A program made the translations under genes and the position numbers. Below, piece after piece: positions 15,132 to 22,530 of a DNA stretch of 64,000 nucleotides. The notes below the pieces were generated by a model that ran no database searches, had not been told where the DNA came from, and saw only the letters and a list, made by a program, of their open reading frames with translations. The first letter of the stretch is position 1; each line of letters starts with the position of its first letter. This stretch comes from Coriobacteriia bacterium (lineage in GTDB: Bacteria; Actinomycetota; Coriobacteriia; Coriobacteriales; UBA8131), in contig WQXH01000005.1 of the NCBI GenBank assembly GCA_009784945.1, positions 1-64,000 on the forward strand, in the 5' to 3' direction.

Positions 15132-16349
15132 ATGAAAGTGTATGGAAACGGTTCTGTGGTTAAGAAAGGCAAAGGCTTCCTTCTTCGGGTAGTAATTGGC
15201 TACGGTGAGGACGGAGAGCCTATTCGCAAGTCTAAGTCAGCAAAAACACAATCCAAGCGGCAAGCTGATAAATTGTTACGTGAGTGGATTCGCGAGCTTG
15301 AGGCAATGGTTACCACTGTTGAAGGAGAGAAGATGACGGTGAGCGAGCTCTTGCAGTTTCACATCGACATTCTGGATGAGACAAAGAGTGTGCGACCAAG
15401 AACGATTGATGGCTATCGCAAGCTCAAGCTCTATGCAGACAAGATGATAGGCAGCAAGCTCATCATAGAGCTAACGTTTGCAGACATTGAAGAGTTCTGT
15501 TTAGAGCTGAAGAGGACTGGCGGTGCTGACGGCAACAGCCTGAGCGCCAATACGGTTATCAAGGTTTTCACGCTCATTAAGGCAGCTCTCAAGCAAGCGG
15601 TCAAGCGACGTTGGATTCCCTACAATCCAGCAATTGATGCAAACCCCTTCAAGCTGGAGAAGCCAGAGGTGCATATCCTTAGTGAAGATGAGACTCGTCG
15701 CTTTATCGCACGGGTGCTGGAGTACCCACGCAAGGATCAGGCGGCAGCCATGCTCATCAGCGTATGCTGCGGCACGAGGCGTGGTGAGGTTTGTTCTCTC
15801 AGGTGGAGTGACATCGATCTGGATAAACAGGTCGTCTATCTGCGCAATGCGGTATCAGAGGTATCAAAGCAACAAGGTAGCGGAAAGACGCTGCACTTCG
15901 ATTCTCCCAAGAACGCCAATGGTACAAGGGATATCCCCATTCCAGACATCTGCGCTGACTATCTCCGCAAGGAGAAGGAGGAGCAACGTCAAAGGTTGGC
16001 GTACTTCAACCTCCATCAAGGTGAGGACACGCCAGTCTGTGCCAACAGCAAGGGCGGCTTCATGCGCCCATCCAACCTCTCGAAGTTCTCAAAGACCTTC
16101 CTGTTGGATAACGGCTTTGACCCAAGGCTCACGCTGCACAGTCTGCGGCATGGATTTGTGACCCACCTGCTCGACAGAGGAATGCCTGCCAATCAGATTG
16201 GTCAGATATCTGGCCAAACGCCTAAGGTGGTACTCGACACCTATGGCAACCACAGAAGTGAAGCTGTCATCCAAAAACTGGCAGCAGAGCTCAACGAGAT
16301 TACCTCACTGAAGCCCAGCGAGGAAAGCGCTCTGAGGGCTGTTTCCTGA
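15132..16349 (+). CDS. int: Tyrosine recombinase/integrase of element C
   Basis: AGGAGG lies 8 bases before ATG 15,132, so I use that start and not GTG 15,123. The 405-residue protein has an N-terminal arm-binding domain (KKGKGFLLRVVIGYGEDG...), a SAM-like core-binding domain (about 65-170, TVSELLQFHIDIL...) and a catalytic domain. The catalytic residues are CCGTRRGEVCSLRW (first Arg), HSLRHGF (His and second Arg) and VLDTYGN (Tyr). Where most relatives have LGH before the tyrosine, this one reads SGQ, so the third-box histidine is replaced by Gln. It lies next to the att site in tRNA-Val, which is its evident target. Confidence 0.93.
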   Translation: MKVYGNGSVVKKGKGFLLRVVIGYGEDGEPIRKSKSAKTQSKRQADKLLREWIRELEAMVTTVEGEKMTVSELLQFHIDILDETKSVRPRTIDGYRKLKLYADKMIGSKLIIELTFADIEEFCLELKRTGGADGNSLSANTVIKVFTLIKAALKQAVKRRWIPYNPAIDANPFKLEKPEVHILSEDETRRFIARVLEYPRKDQAAAMLISVCCGTRRGEVCSLRWSDIDLDKQVVYLRNAVSEVSKQQGSGKTLHFDSPKNANGTRDIPIPDICADYLRKEKEEQRQRLAYFNLHQGEDTPVCANSKGGFMRPSNLSKFSKTFLLDNGFDPRLTLHSLRHGFVTHLLDRGMPANQIGQISGQTPKVVLDTYGNHRSEAVIQKLAAELNEITSLKPSEESALRAVS

Positions 16350-16460
16350 CACTTCGATTACTGGTGCAATGATGATGACTACAATGACCGAAAACTACCC
16401 CAAACAACCACTTTGGCACGACGTTTCCGCTGTCAAGCGAACCGCAATCAGCCAAAGTTT

Positions 16461-16502
16461 CTGCCACCTCTCTGCCACCAAGGGTACAAATCCCTGCCAC
16501 CA
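16461..16502. repeat. Integrase arm-type repeats, right end of C
   Basis: CTGCCACCT at 16,461, CTGCCACCA at 16,472 and CTGCCACCA at 16,494, between the integrase stop and the tRNA. Confidence 0.6.
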
Positions 16503-16512
16503 AATCAAAAAA

Positions 16513-16535
16513 GTCAGAGCGAATAACGCTCTGAC
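16513..16535 (+). terminator. Hairpin after integrase
   Basis: GTCAGAGCG and CGCTCTGAC form a 9-bp stem around AATAA, preceded by an A-run. It could end transcription in both directions and so insulate the tRNA gene. Confidence 0.6.
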
Positions 16536-16546
16536 CAGCAGTTTAA

Positions 16547-16621
16547 TGGTGGGCGATAACGGATTTGAACCGCTGACCTTGTGCGTGTAAAGCACCTGCG
16601 CTACCGCTGCGCCAATCGCCC
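16547..16621 (-). tRNA. tRNA-Val (anticodon TAC)
   Basis: The minus strand folds as a complete tRNA. The acceptor is GGGCGAT/ATCGCCC. The D-arm is GCGC...GCGC. The anticodon loop TTTACAC has TAC at 34-36. The T-arm is AGCGG-TTCAAAT-CCGTT, and CCA is encoded. The first anticodon-stem pair looks mismatched. The gene is intact and its 3' half is the integration target of the three elements to its left. Confidence 0.95.
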
Positions 16622-16717
16622 ACTTGTTTAGACTCTCAGTTTCAGGAACTGATGGTGGATAGTATAACGTAAGTTCGACTCCCTATGCCAGAGGTCAAAC
16701 CCGATGATGCAAAAAGC

Positions 16718-16791
16718 TGGCTGGGGCACAGGGAGTCGAACCCCGACTAACGGCACCAAAAACCGTTGTCCTACCATTAGACGATGCCCCA
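16718..16791 (-). tRNA. tRNA-Gln (anticodon TTG)
   Basis: The minus strand gives TGGGGCA acceptor pairing with TGCCCCA, a D-arm, a stem ACGGT-TTTTGGT-GCCGT with anticodon TTG, a T-arm GGTTCGACTCC, and an encoded CCA. It is a standard tRNA-Gln transcribed toward tRNA-Val, probably with it. Confidence 0.95.
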
Positions 16792-16843
16792 GCTTTAGGG
16801 AAACATAGATTTTAGGCTAAGCGGGGCAAAGCGTCTAGCAGAA

Positions 16844-17869
16844 ATGAAAAGTTTTTTCACAATCCGTTTTTTCACAATCGCAAAATGTGCGCCAAAGTTG
16901 CTTGGTCTAAGAAGGCGTATACTGATAGCTGGATTTAGTGGAAATGTGCAAGAATTGGATACATTACAAGAACAAGATCAAGGAAGCCTCTCACAAATAG
17001 AGCTCTTAATGTATGAAGAGCTCGATTCAACCAATGATGAGCTCAGGAGAATTCTCACTCTAGAAGGCACATTTAACAACACGGCAAAAATGGCTACATT
17101 AAGTGGGGGCAGCGAAAGACTAACCAGCGGCAATCCAACAGCGGTCATTGCTCTGCGCCAAACAGCAGGTCGTGGGCGCCTTGGGCGCAGCTGGGCATCT
17201 CCGGCGGGCGGACTCTACTTTTCTGTTGCGCTTGATGTATCCGATGCTTTAGAGGGCACAGCAGCTCTCAGCTTGCTCGTAGCCTTGGCTATAAGAAAGA
17301 CCCTTGCTGGATGGGTTTTAGGTGAGCCCCACAGCCAAGGGCTCCCGGCAACAAAGCATCAGACCATATCGGTCAAATGGCCCAATGACATTCTCTGCTC
17401 AAGTGGCAAATTAGTGGGAATCCTCATCGAGCTGCTTCAGCTTGCACCTGGGCAAAGGACTGCTCTCATAGGTGTTGGCATCAATCTGAACCGACCCCAT
17501 AAAGGTGCGAGCGATGCAGCAGCCTATCTCTCTGATCTAGGCCATGCTCCCCCAACGCTCGAAGCAGGTGCCAGGCAGGCGCTCAGCAGCATCTTAGGCT
17601 ACTACGGTAGATGGAAAGACGAAGGCTACTGCTTTGCCCACTTTGCCAGTGAGTATAACCAGCATCTTTTGCTGCTTGGGCAATACGCCATAGCCAGCAA
17701 TAGTCAGGGGTCGGTGCTTGCAGAGGGAACCGTTCAAGGCGTTGATAACAACGGCCAGCTGCTCCTGCTCAGCACTGAGGGAGTCATTAATAAGATCAAC
17801 ACCGGCGAGGTTACACTCAGGCAGCAAGATAACCACACCGCAAAAGAAAACGTACAACATGACAGATAG
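16844..17869 (+). CDS. birA: Biotin-protein ligase
   Basis: The protein joins biotin to the biotin carboxyl carrier domains of carboxylases using ATP. Motifs present are ELDSTND (substrate contact), the biotinyl-AMP loop GRGRLGRSWASPAGGLYFS, and VKWPNDIL with GKLVGILIE. A C-terminal SH3-like domain follows. There is no N-terminal helix-turn-helix, so it is a monofunctional ligase and not a BirA repressor. The start is uncertain: the 55 residues before MYEELDST are not conserved-looking and lack a clear ribosome site, so translation may begin later (for example ATG 17,009). Its end overlaps the MATE gene by 11 bases. Confidence 0.88.
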   Translation: MKSFFTIRFFTIAKCAPKLLGLRRRILIAGFSGNVQELDTLQEQDQGSLSQIELLMYEELDSTNDELRRILTLEGTFNNTAKMATLSGGSERLTSGNPTAVIALRQTAGRGRLGRSWASPAGGLYFSVALDVSDALEGTAALSLLVALAIRKTLAGWVLGEPHSQGLPATKHQTISVKWPNDILCSSGKLVGILIELLQLAPGQRTALIGVGINLNRPHKGASDAAAYLSDLGHAPPTLEAGARQALSSILGYYGRWKDEGYCFAHFASEYNQHLLLLGQYAIASNSQGSVLAEGTVQGVDNNGQLLLLSTEGVINKINTGEVTLRQQDNHTAKENVQHDR

Positions 17870-19265
17870 AGTTAACAGGATGGGGGCGGCAAAACCAGGA
17901 AAACTGGTTTTTGAGTTTGCTGTGCCTGCCATCATCAGTATGGTCGTTAACGGCTCCTACAACGTGTTAGCCTCAATCTTTCTTGGTCTCAAGCTGGGAG
18001 AGATGGGATTAGCAACGGTAACCATTGCCACTCCGGTGATGACCATGTCACTTGCCTTGGCAGTGCTATTGACTGCTGGTGGTAACGCCCTTGCCGCTCT
18101 TAAACTGGGAGAGGGAAAACGCGAAACTGCAGAGCGTGTAATATCGAGCACCTTTGTCCTCTGCGTAGTCTTGGCGCTGATTTTGACATCGCTGATTCTC
18201 ATCTTCCTTGACCCGATCCTTCTGCTCTCTGGGTCGACCGCAGATCTGCTGGAGCCATCTCGAATCTTTGTAGGTATCACAGCAATAGGATTTATTTTTC
18301 AGTTTCTCGGCATGAGCTTCAACAATTTTATGCGTACGGCAGGCAACCCAAACGGATCGCTCTTGACCATAGCAGTGGGGGTTAGCGCCAGTATTGTGCT
18401 GAGCTTTTTATTTGTCATGGTGTTTGACTGGGGAGTTGCAGGCTCTGCGTGGGCAACCGTCATGGGCATGTTTGTTTTGGCTGCATTGACGGTAGGCTAC
18501 TTCATCAAGTCCAAGAAGTCTCCCTTTAAGCTAAGACTCTCGCTCATGGTTCCTAAGCCTCGTCTCATGGCAAGGATTTGTGTACTGGGTTCTGCCGCGT
18601 TCTTTTTGCAGATTGCAGCGGTGGTTGTCAATTTGTTGCTCAACAATCAAATCGTTTATTACGGCTCCCTTGATCCACTCGGTGCCGAAGGAGCATTGGC
18701 CTCTGTGGGAGTCTTGAGCAGGATACTAATGTTTGCCTTTTTTCCCATTCTTGGAGTATCAGTTGGGGTGCAACCTCTACTGGGCTTTAACTACGGAGCA
18801 AGGCATTATGCGAGAGTCAAGAAAATATTTCTTATTGCCCTTGTGTGGGCGTCGGCGTTTGGCATTTTCTTTTGGCTACTGGTGCATATTGTTCCTGCGC
18901 CAATTGTTGGGGTTTTTGGAGTTGCAAATGAACTGCATGAGTTTACGATAAAAGCTCTTCAGGTCATGATGCTTCTTGTACCCTTCATAGGCATGCATAT
19001 ACTCACGGCTGGCTATTTCCAGTCTACTGGGCAGCCTTTCAAATCAATGTTTGTGTCACTGACTCGCCAAATCATCTACCTGGTTCCGTTGCTTTATTTC
19101 ATGCCTCTGGCCGTACAGCAGGGAGTCCTCGGCATTACCTCGTTGCAGTCGCTTTACTATGCTTTTCCTATAGCAGATGTGCTTTCGGTTTTTACGGCCA
19201 GCGCCATGATGCTTGTTGAATGGAGAAGGCTCACGCGCTTGCAGGCAAGCACAAGTGAGGAATAG
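17859..19265 (+). CDS. MATE-family multidrug/metabolite exporter
   Basis: I start at ATG 17,859 (MTDRVNRMGAAKPGKLVFEFAVPAI), which overlaps birA by 11 bases. The track start lies deep inside birA in another frame. The 468-residue protein has about twelve membrane segments in two similar halves. It shows the MATE features: an N-terminal KPGKLVFEFAVPAIISM stretch, FLGMSFNNFMRTAGNP in the first half, and GVQPLLGFNYGARHY and TGQPFKSM in the second. It would export small cationic compounds with sodium or proton exchange. The substrate cannot be read from the sequence. Confidence 0.88.
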   Translation: MTDRVNRMGAAKPGKLVFEFAVPAIISMVVNGSYNVLASIFLGLKLGEMGLATVTIATPVMTMSLALAVLLTAGGNALAALKLGEGKRETAERVISSTFVLCVVLALILTSLILIFLDPILLLSGSTADLLEPSRIFVGITAIGFIFQFLGMSFNNFMRTAGNPNGSLLTIAVGVSASIVLSFLFVMVFDWGVAGSAWATVMGMFVLAALTVGYFIKSKKSPFKLRLSLMVPKPRLMARICVLGSAAFFLQIAAVVVNLLLNNQIVYYGSLDPLGAEGALASVGVLSRILMFAFFPILGVSVGVQPLLGFNYGARHYARVKKIFLIALVWASAFGIFFWLLVHIVPAPIVGVFGVANELHEFTIKALQVMMLLVPFIGMHILTAGYFQSTGQPFKSMFVSLTRQIIYLVPLLYFMPLAVQQGVLGITSLQSLYYAFPIADVLSVFTASAMMLVEWRRLTRLQASTSEE

Positions 19266-19281
19266 AGCTGCGCTCGCTCAT

Positions 19282-19944
19282 TTAGTTAAAATGATTCTGA
19301 GCTTCAATGAGCGTGTGCTCTAAGAGGTAGAGAGCGGCTTCGGCACCGCGAGAGGCATCAATACGAAACTCCTCAAGGTCGTTACCCTTTATTTGCTGCA
19401 AAACATACGCGGCGCTGACCATGCGCCCAGGAGGGCCGCCTACGCCAACCTTAATGCGGGCAAAGTCTGCCCCAACAGCTGCAATAATGTCACGAATACC
19501 GTTATGCCCACCATGCCCTCCGCCAGACTTGATACGTAGAGCTCCAGGCGGCAAGTCAATGTCATCATGAATAACGCAAAGCTCGTCAAGGCTCAGGCCA
19601 TAGTGCTTCATAAGACCTTTGACGGCGCGCCCGGAGAGGTTCATCATGGTTTGTGGTTTGGCCAATACCACCAGGGTGCTCGCGCCAGCAAGCTCAAGCT
19701 TCTTTTCGGCTACCAGACTGTCAAATCGCGAGCGCCAGTTGTTTTGAGAGAGCTCGGATGCAAGGGCGTCAACAGCCATAAAACCCGCGTTGTGTCGCGT
19801 GGCACTGTAACGCTCTCCCGTGTTACCCAGGCCAACTATCAAGCGGCAGCGTTCGTGAGAGCCAGCGCCTGCATGGGCAGCGCCGGACAAATGACTTTTA
19901 ATGTTTTTAAGAAAGCTCACAGCTCGACTATGCTCCAGCCTCAA
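19282..19944 (-). CDS. pth: Peptidyl-tRNA hydrolase
   Basis: Pth releases peptides from peptidyl-tRNAs that drop off the ribosome. The family signature is plain: LIVGLGNTGERYSATRHNAGFMAVD (catalytic His after TR), KPQTMMNLSG, and IHDDIDLPPGALRIKSGGGHGGHNGIRDI with the catalytic Asp. The conserved core starts about 33 residues in, so either the protein has an N-terminal extension or the true start is later. It follows prs with only a few bases between, in a glmU-prs-pth operon that is common in actinobacteria. Confidence 0.94.
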   Translation of the reverse strand: MRLEHSRAVSFLKNIKSHLSGAAHAGAGSHERCRLIVGLGNTGERYSATRHNAGFMAVDALASELSQNNWRSRFDSLVAEKKLELAGASTLVVLAKPQTMMNLSGRAVKGLMKHYGLSLDELCVIHDDIDLPPGALRIKSGGGHGGHNGIRDIIAAVGADFARIKVGVGGPPGRMVSAAYVLQQIKGNDLEEFRIDASRGAEAALYLLEHTLIEAQNHFN

Positions 19945-19946
19945 TC

Positions 19947-20921
19947 CTACAAGGCAAAGTCTGGATCAAAAAGCTCACTCACCGAGGCATCGCTGAAGAC
20001 ATTGGCGATGGCTTGTGCCAGGAGAGGTGCCACACTCACTGTCTTGAACTTGCCATTGAGGATGTGCTGAGGCACGGGCACAGTGTCGCAAACTACAACT
20101 TCTTTGATATTTTCTGCACTCAGCCGTTCGTATGCGGAACCAGAAAAAAGGCCGTGAGTCGCACACACATAAATATCTCCAGCACCCTTGCGCTTGAGCG
20201 CTTGTACACCAGAGGCTATCGAGCCGCCAGTGTCGATGATGTCGTCGTTGAGGATGCAAGTTCGCCCCTCTACATCGCCGATGACATTAGAGACCTCGGC
20301 CTGGTTGTGCGCAGGCCTCGATTTATGCAGTATGGCAAGATCAGCACCCATAATGTCAGCCAATTTCTTTGCGGCTTTAGCGCGGCCAACATCAGGGGAG
20401 ACTATACACACCTGTCGCAAATTCATACTGCTAAAATGATTAGCAAATATAGGTATGGCAGTAAGATGATTTACAGGAATGTCAAAAAAGCCCTGAATCT
20501 GTCCCTGGTGCAAATCTATGGTAATGACCCTGTCAACACCAGAAACCGAGATCATGTCAGACACCAGCTTGCCGGTGATTGGTTCGCGCGCAGCACTTTT
20601 CTTGTCCTGGCGTGAATAGCCAAAGTGGGTGATGACTGCTGTGATAGAACGTGCGCTTGCGCGCTTGGCGGCATCACACATGATGAGCAGCTCCATGAGG
20701 GCATCATTAACGCTGCCACCTTCATAGTTCGAAACGGACTGAATGATGAAGAGCTCGTTTCCGCGCACACTTTGCTTATAACGGGCAAATACCTCGCCAT
20801 TGGCAAAGGTGGTTATCTTGACTCCTGATAGTTCTGCGTTGAGTTTTCCGGCAATCTTTTCGGCGAGAGGCCTATTGCTACGCCCACTAAAGAGCATAAG
20901 GCCCTTGCTTGATTCAGTCAT
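19947..20921 (-). CDS. prs: Ribose-phosphate pyrophosphokinase
   Basis: The enzyme makes PRPP from ribose 5-phosphate and ATP, for nucleotide, His and Trp synthesis. At 324 residues it is of normal length. Visible motifs are the FSGRSN start, FANGEVFAR, FGYSRQDKK (ATP/flexible loop), TIDLHQGQIQGFF, and the PRPP loop DDIIDTGGSI. The start overlaps the end of glmU by 8 bases. Confidence 0.95.
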   Translation of the reverse strand: MTESSKGLMLFSGRSNRPLAEKIAGKLNAELSGVKITTFANGEVFARYKQSVRGNELFIIQSVSNYEGGSVNDALMELLIMCDAAKRASARSITAVITHFGYSRQDKKSAAREPITGKLVSDMISVSGVDRVITIDLHQGQIQGFFDIPVNHLTAIPIFANHFSSMNLRQVCIVSPDVGRAKAAKKLADIMGADLAILHKSRPAHNQAEVSNVIGDVEGRTCILNDDIIDTGGSIASGVQALKRKGAGDIYVCATHGLFSGSAYERLSAENIKEVVVCDTVPVPQHILNGKFKTVSVAPLLAQAIANVFSDASVSELFDPDFAL

Positions 20922-22287
20922 GTGCTTCGTCTCTCTTTCTTTTCCAGTTTTCTCGAATTACCTGCTCGGGACGCGTGAGCGCCAGTGCGCCACTCGGAAC
21001 ATTCTTCGTTATTACGCTTCCAGCGCCGGTTACTACATCTTCTCCTATTTCAACGGGTGCCACGAGCATGGTGTCGCTGCCAACAAAGCTGCCACTGCCA
21101 ATTATCGTGACGTGTTTATCAGCCCCGTCATAGTTACAGGTTATTGACCCAGCACCAATATTGACGCCTTCTCCCAGCTCGGCATCGCCTATATACGAAA
21201 GATGGGGAACCTTAGAATCCACACCTATGTCTGAGTTTTTGATTTCTACATTCGTGCCCGCACGTGAGCCCGTACGCATGACGGTGCCAGGACGCAGGTA
21301 GGCACGAGGCCCAACGCTCACTTGGTCTTCAACGGCAACATCAATCAAGATGCTCTCGTCAATCACGCAATCTGCGCCAATCGTTGAGTTGCTAATGCGG
21401 GTCATGGGGCCAAGAATGGTACCGCAGCCGACCGTGGTAGTGCCGCTGAGCATGGTAAGAGGCAAGACCTCTACATCGCTCGAAAGCTCAACGTCTGGGC
21501 CTATCCAGACGTTGGAAGGATCAGTCATGCTCACGCCCTTGAGCAAATGCGCCGTGTTGATGCGTTGCTGAGCCTGAGCGCTTGCCTGCGACAGCTGCAG
21601 CCGGTCATTAATACCTGCCAACTCACTTGCGTCTTGCGCGCATAGTGCAACAACCCGTCCACCCTGAGCCAGCGTGAGGGCCGCAACATCGGTGAGATAG
21701 TATTCGCCCTGCTTATTGTTAGTTTGCAACTTGCCTAAAATGCCAAATAAATTAGCAGTATCAAAGCAATAGACGCCTGAGTTGACTTCATTGATTGCAA
21801 GCTCCTCTGTACTGGCATCTTTGTGCTCAACAATATTGAGAAAGTCTTGTTGATGGTTGCGAACGATGCGGCCATAGCCAGTGGGGTCATCTACACACAT
21901 GGTGAGAAGCGAGACAGCAGCATCCTGTGTTAGATGCTGGTTGACCAGTGCCTGGACGGTTTCTTTGCGCAAGAGGGGAGTGTCGCCCGAGAGCACCACC
22001 AAGGTTGATACGCCTGCTGCAACCAAGGCATCCTCGGCCATCATAAGTGCGTGACCGGTGCCGAGCTGTTGATCTTGAAAGACGACCGTGGTATCGCTTG
22101 CCAGCGGTATAGTACTTTTGCGTCCGTGTCCCAACACGGTAAATACTTCATCCGATCCCGCTGCCTTGGCAGTGTCAATGACCCAGCGAAGCAAGGGTTT
22201 GCCAAGAATCTCATGAGCAACTTTTGGTTTTTTTGAGTGCATCCGGGTTCCAGCGCCAGCCGCTAAAACCAAGGTGGAAAAGCCCAT
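20914..22287 (-). CDS. glmU: Bifunctional N-acetylglucosamine-1-phosphate uridyltransferase/acetyltransferase
   Basis: GlmU acetylates glucosamine 1-phosphate and couples it to UTP, giving UDP-GlcNAc for peptidoglycan. The N-terminal pyrophosphorylase has LAAGAGTRMHSKKPKVAHEILGKPL and QLGTGHA. The C-terminal left-handed beta-helix shows hexapeptide repeats (IGPDVEL, IGADCVIDE, VSVGPRAYLRPG) and NIGAGSITCNYDG. I use ATG 22,287, which has AAAGGAAG upstream. The track start is 7 codons further out. It is the first gene of the glmU-prs-pth operon. Confidence 0.94.
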   Translation of the reverse strand: MGFSTLVLAAGAGTRMHSKKPKVAHEILGKPLLRWVIDTAKAAGSDEVFTVLGHGRKSTIPLASDTTVVFQDQQLGTGHALMMAEDALVAAGVSTLVVLSGDTPLLRKETVQALVNQHLTQDAAVSLLTMCVDDPTGYGRIVRNHQQDFLNIVEHKDASTEELAINEVNSGVYCFDTANLFGILGKLQTNNKQGEYYLTDVAALTLAQGGRVVALCAQDASELAGINDRLQLSQASAQAQQRINTAHLLKGVSMTDPSNVWIGPDVELSSDVEVLPLTMLSGTTTVGCGTILGPMTRISNSTIGADCVIDESILIDVAVEDQVSVGPRAYLRPGTVMRTGSRAGTNVEIKNSDIGVDSKVPHLSYIGDAELGEGVNIGAGSITCNYDGADKHVTIIGSGSFVGSDTMLVAPVEIGEDVVTGAGSVITKNVPSGALALTRPEQVIRENWKRKRDEAHD

Positions 22288-22530
22288 TGGCTTCCTTTCG
22301 ATAAGCAATACTCAAGCAACAATACTACTGCCCTGTGATTGTAGCACTTAATAGCAGTTATTTTGGCGTTTTCTTGTAAGTGTCTATGAGTTCTATGGTT
22401 ATAATTGCATTACAAGGGTAAAGACCTGAGCACCTCTGTTTGCATGTGTATAGCTGCTAAACCATACAAACAACAACAATGACTTCTGGTACCTGAGAAG
22501 CCAGGGTAAGAAAAGGGGAGGAGTACAGCA

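Larger units (their letters stand above)
5391..16546. mobile_element. Element C: integrative mobilizable element in tRNA-Val
   Basis: This 11.2-kb element lies between the att copy at 5,344 and the intact tRNA-Val at 16,547. It has an integrase, an excisionase-like gene, matched arm repeats at both ends and a MobC relaxosome protein. No relaxase or conjugation gene is visible, so it would have to be mobilised by another element. The cargo from 6,904 to 13,535 is largely a defence set: an HNH gene pair, an EcoRII-type restriction system with Vsr, and a DUF6119 protein. The middle looks more AT-rich than the core genome by eye. Confidence 0.82.
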
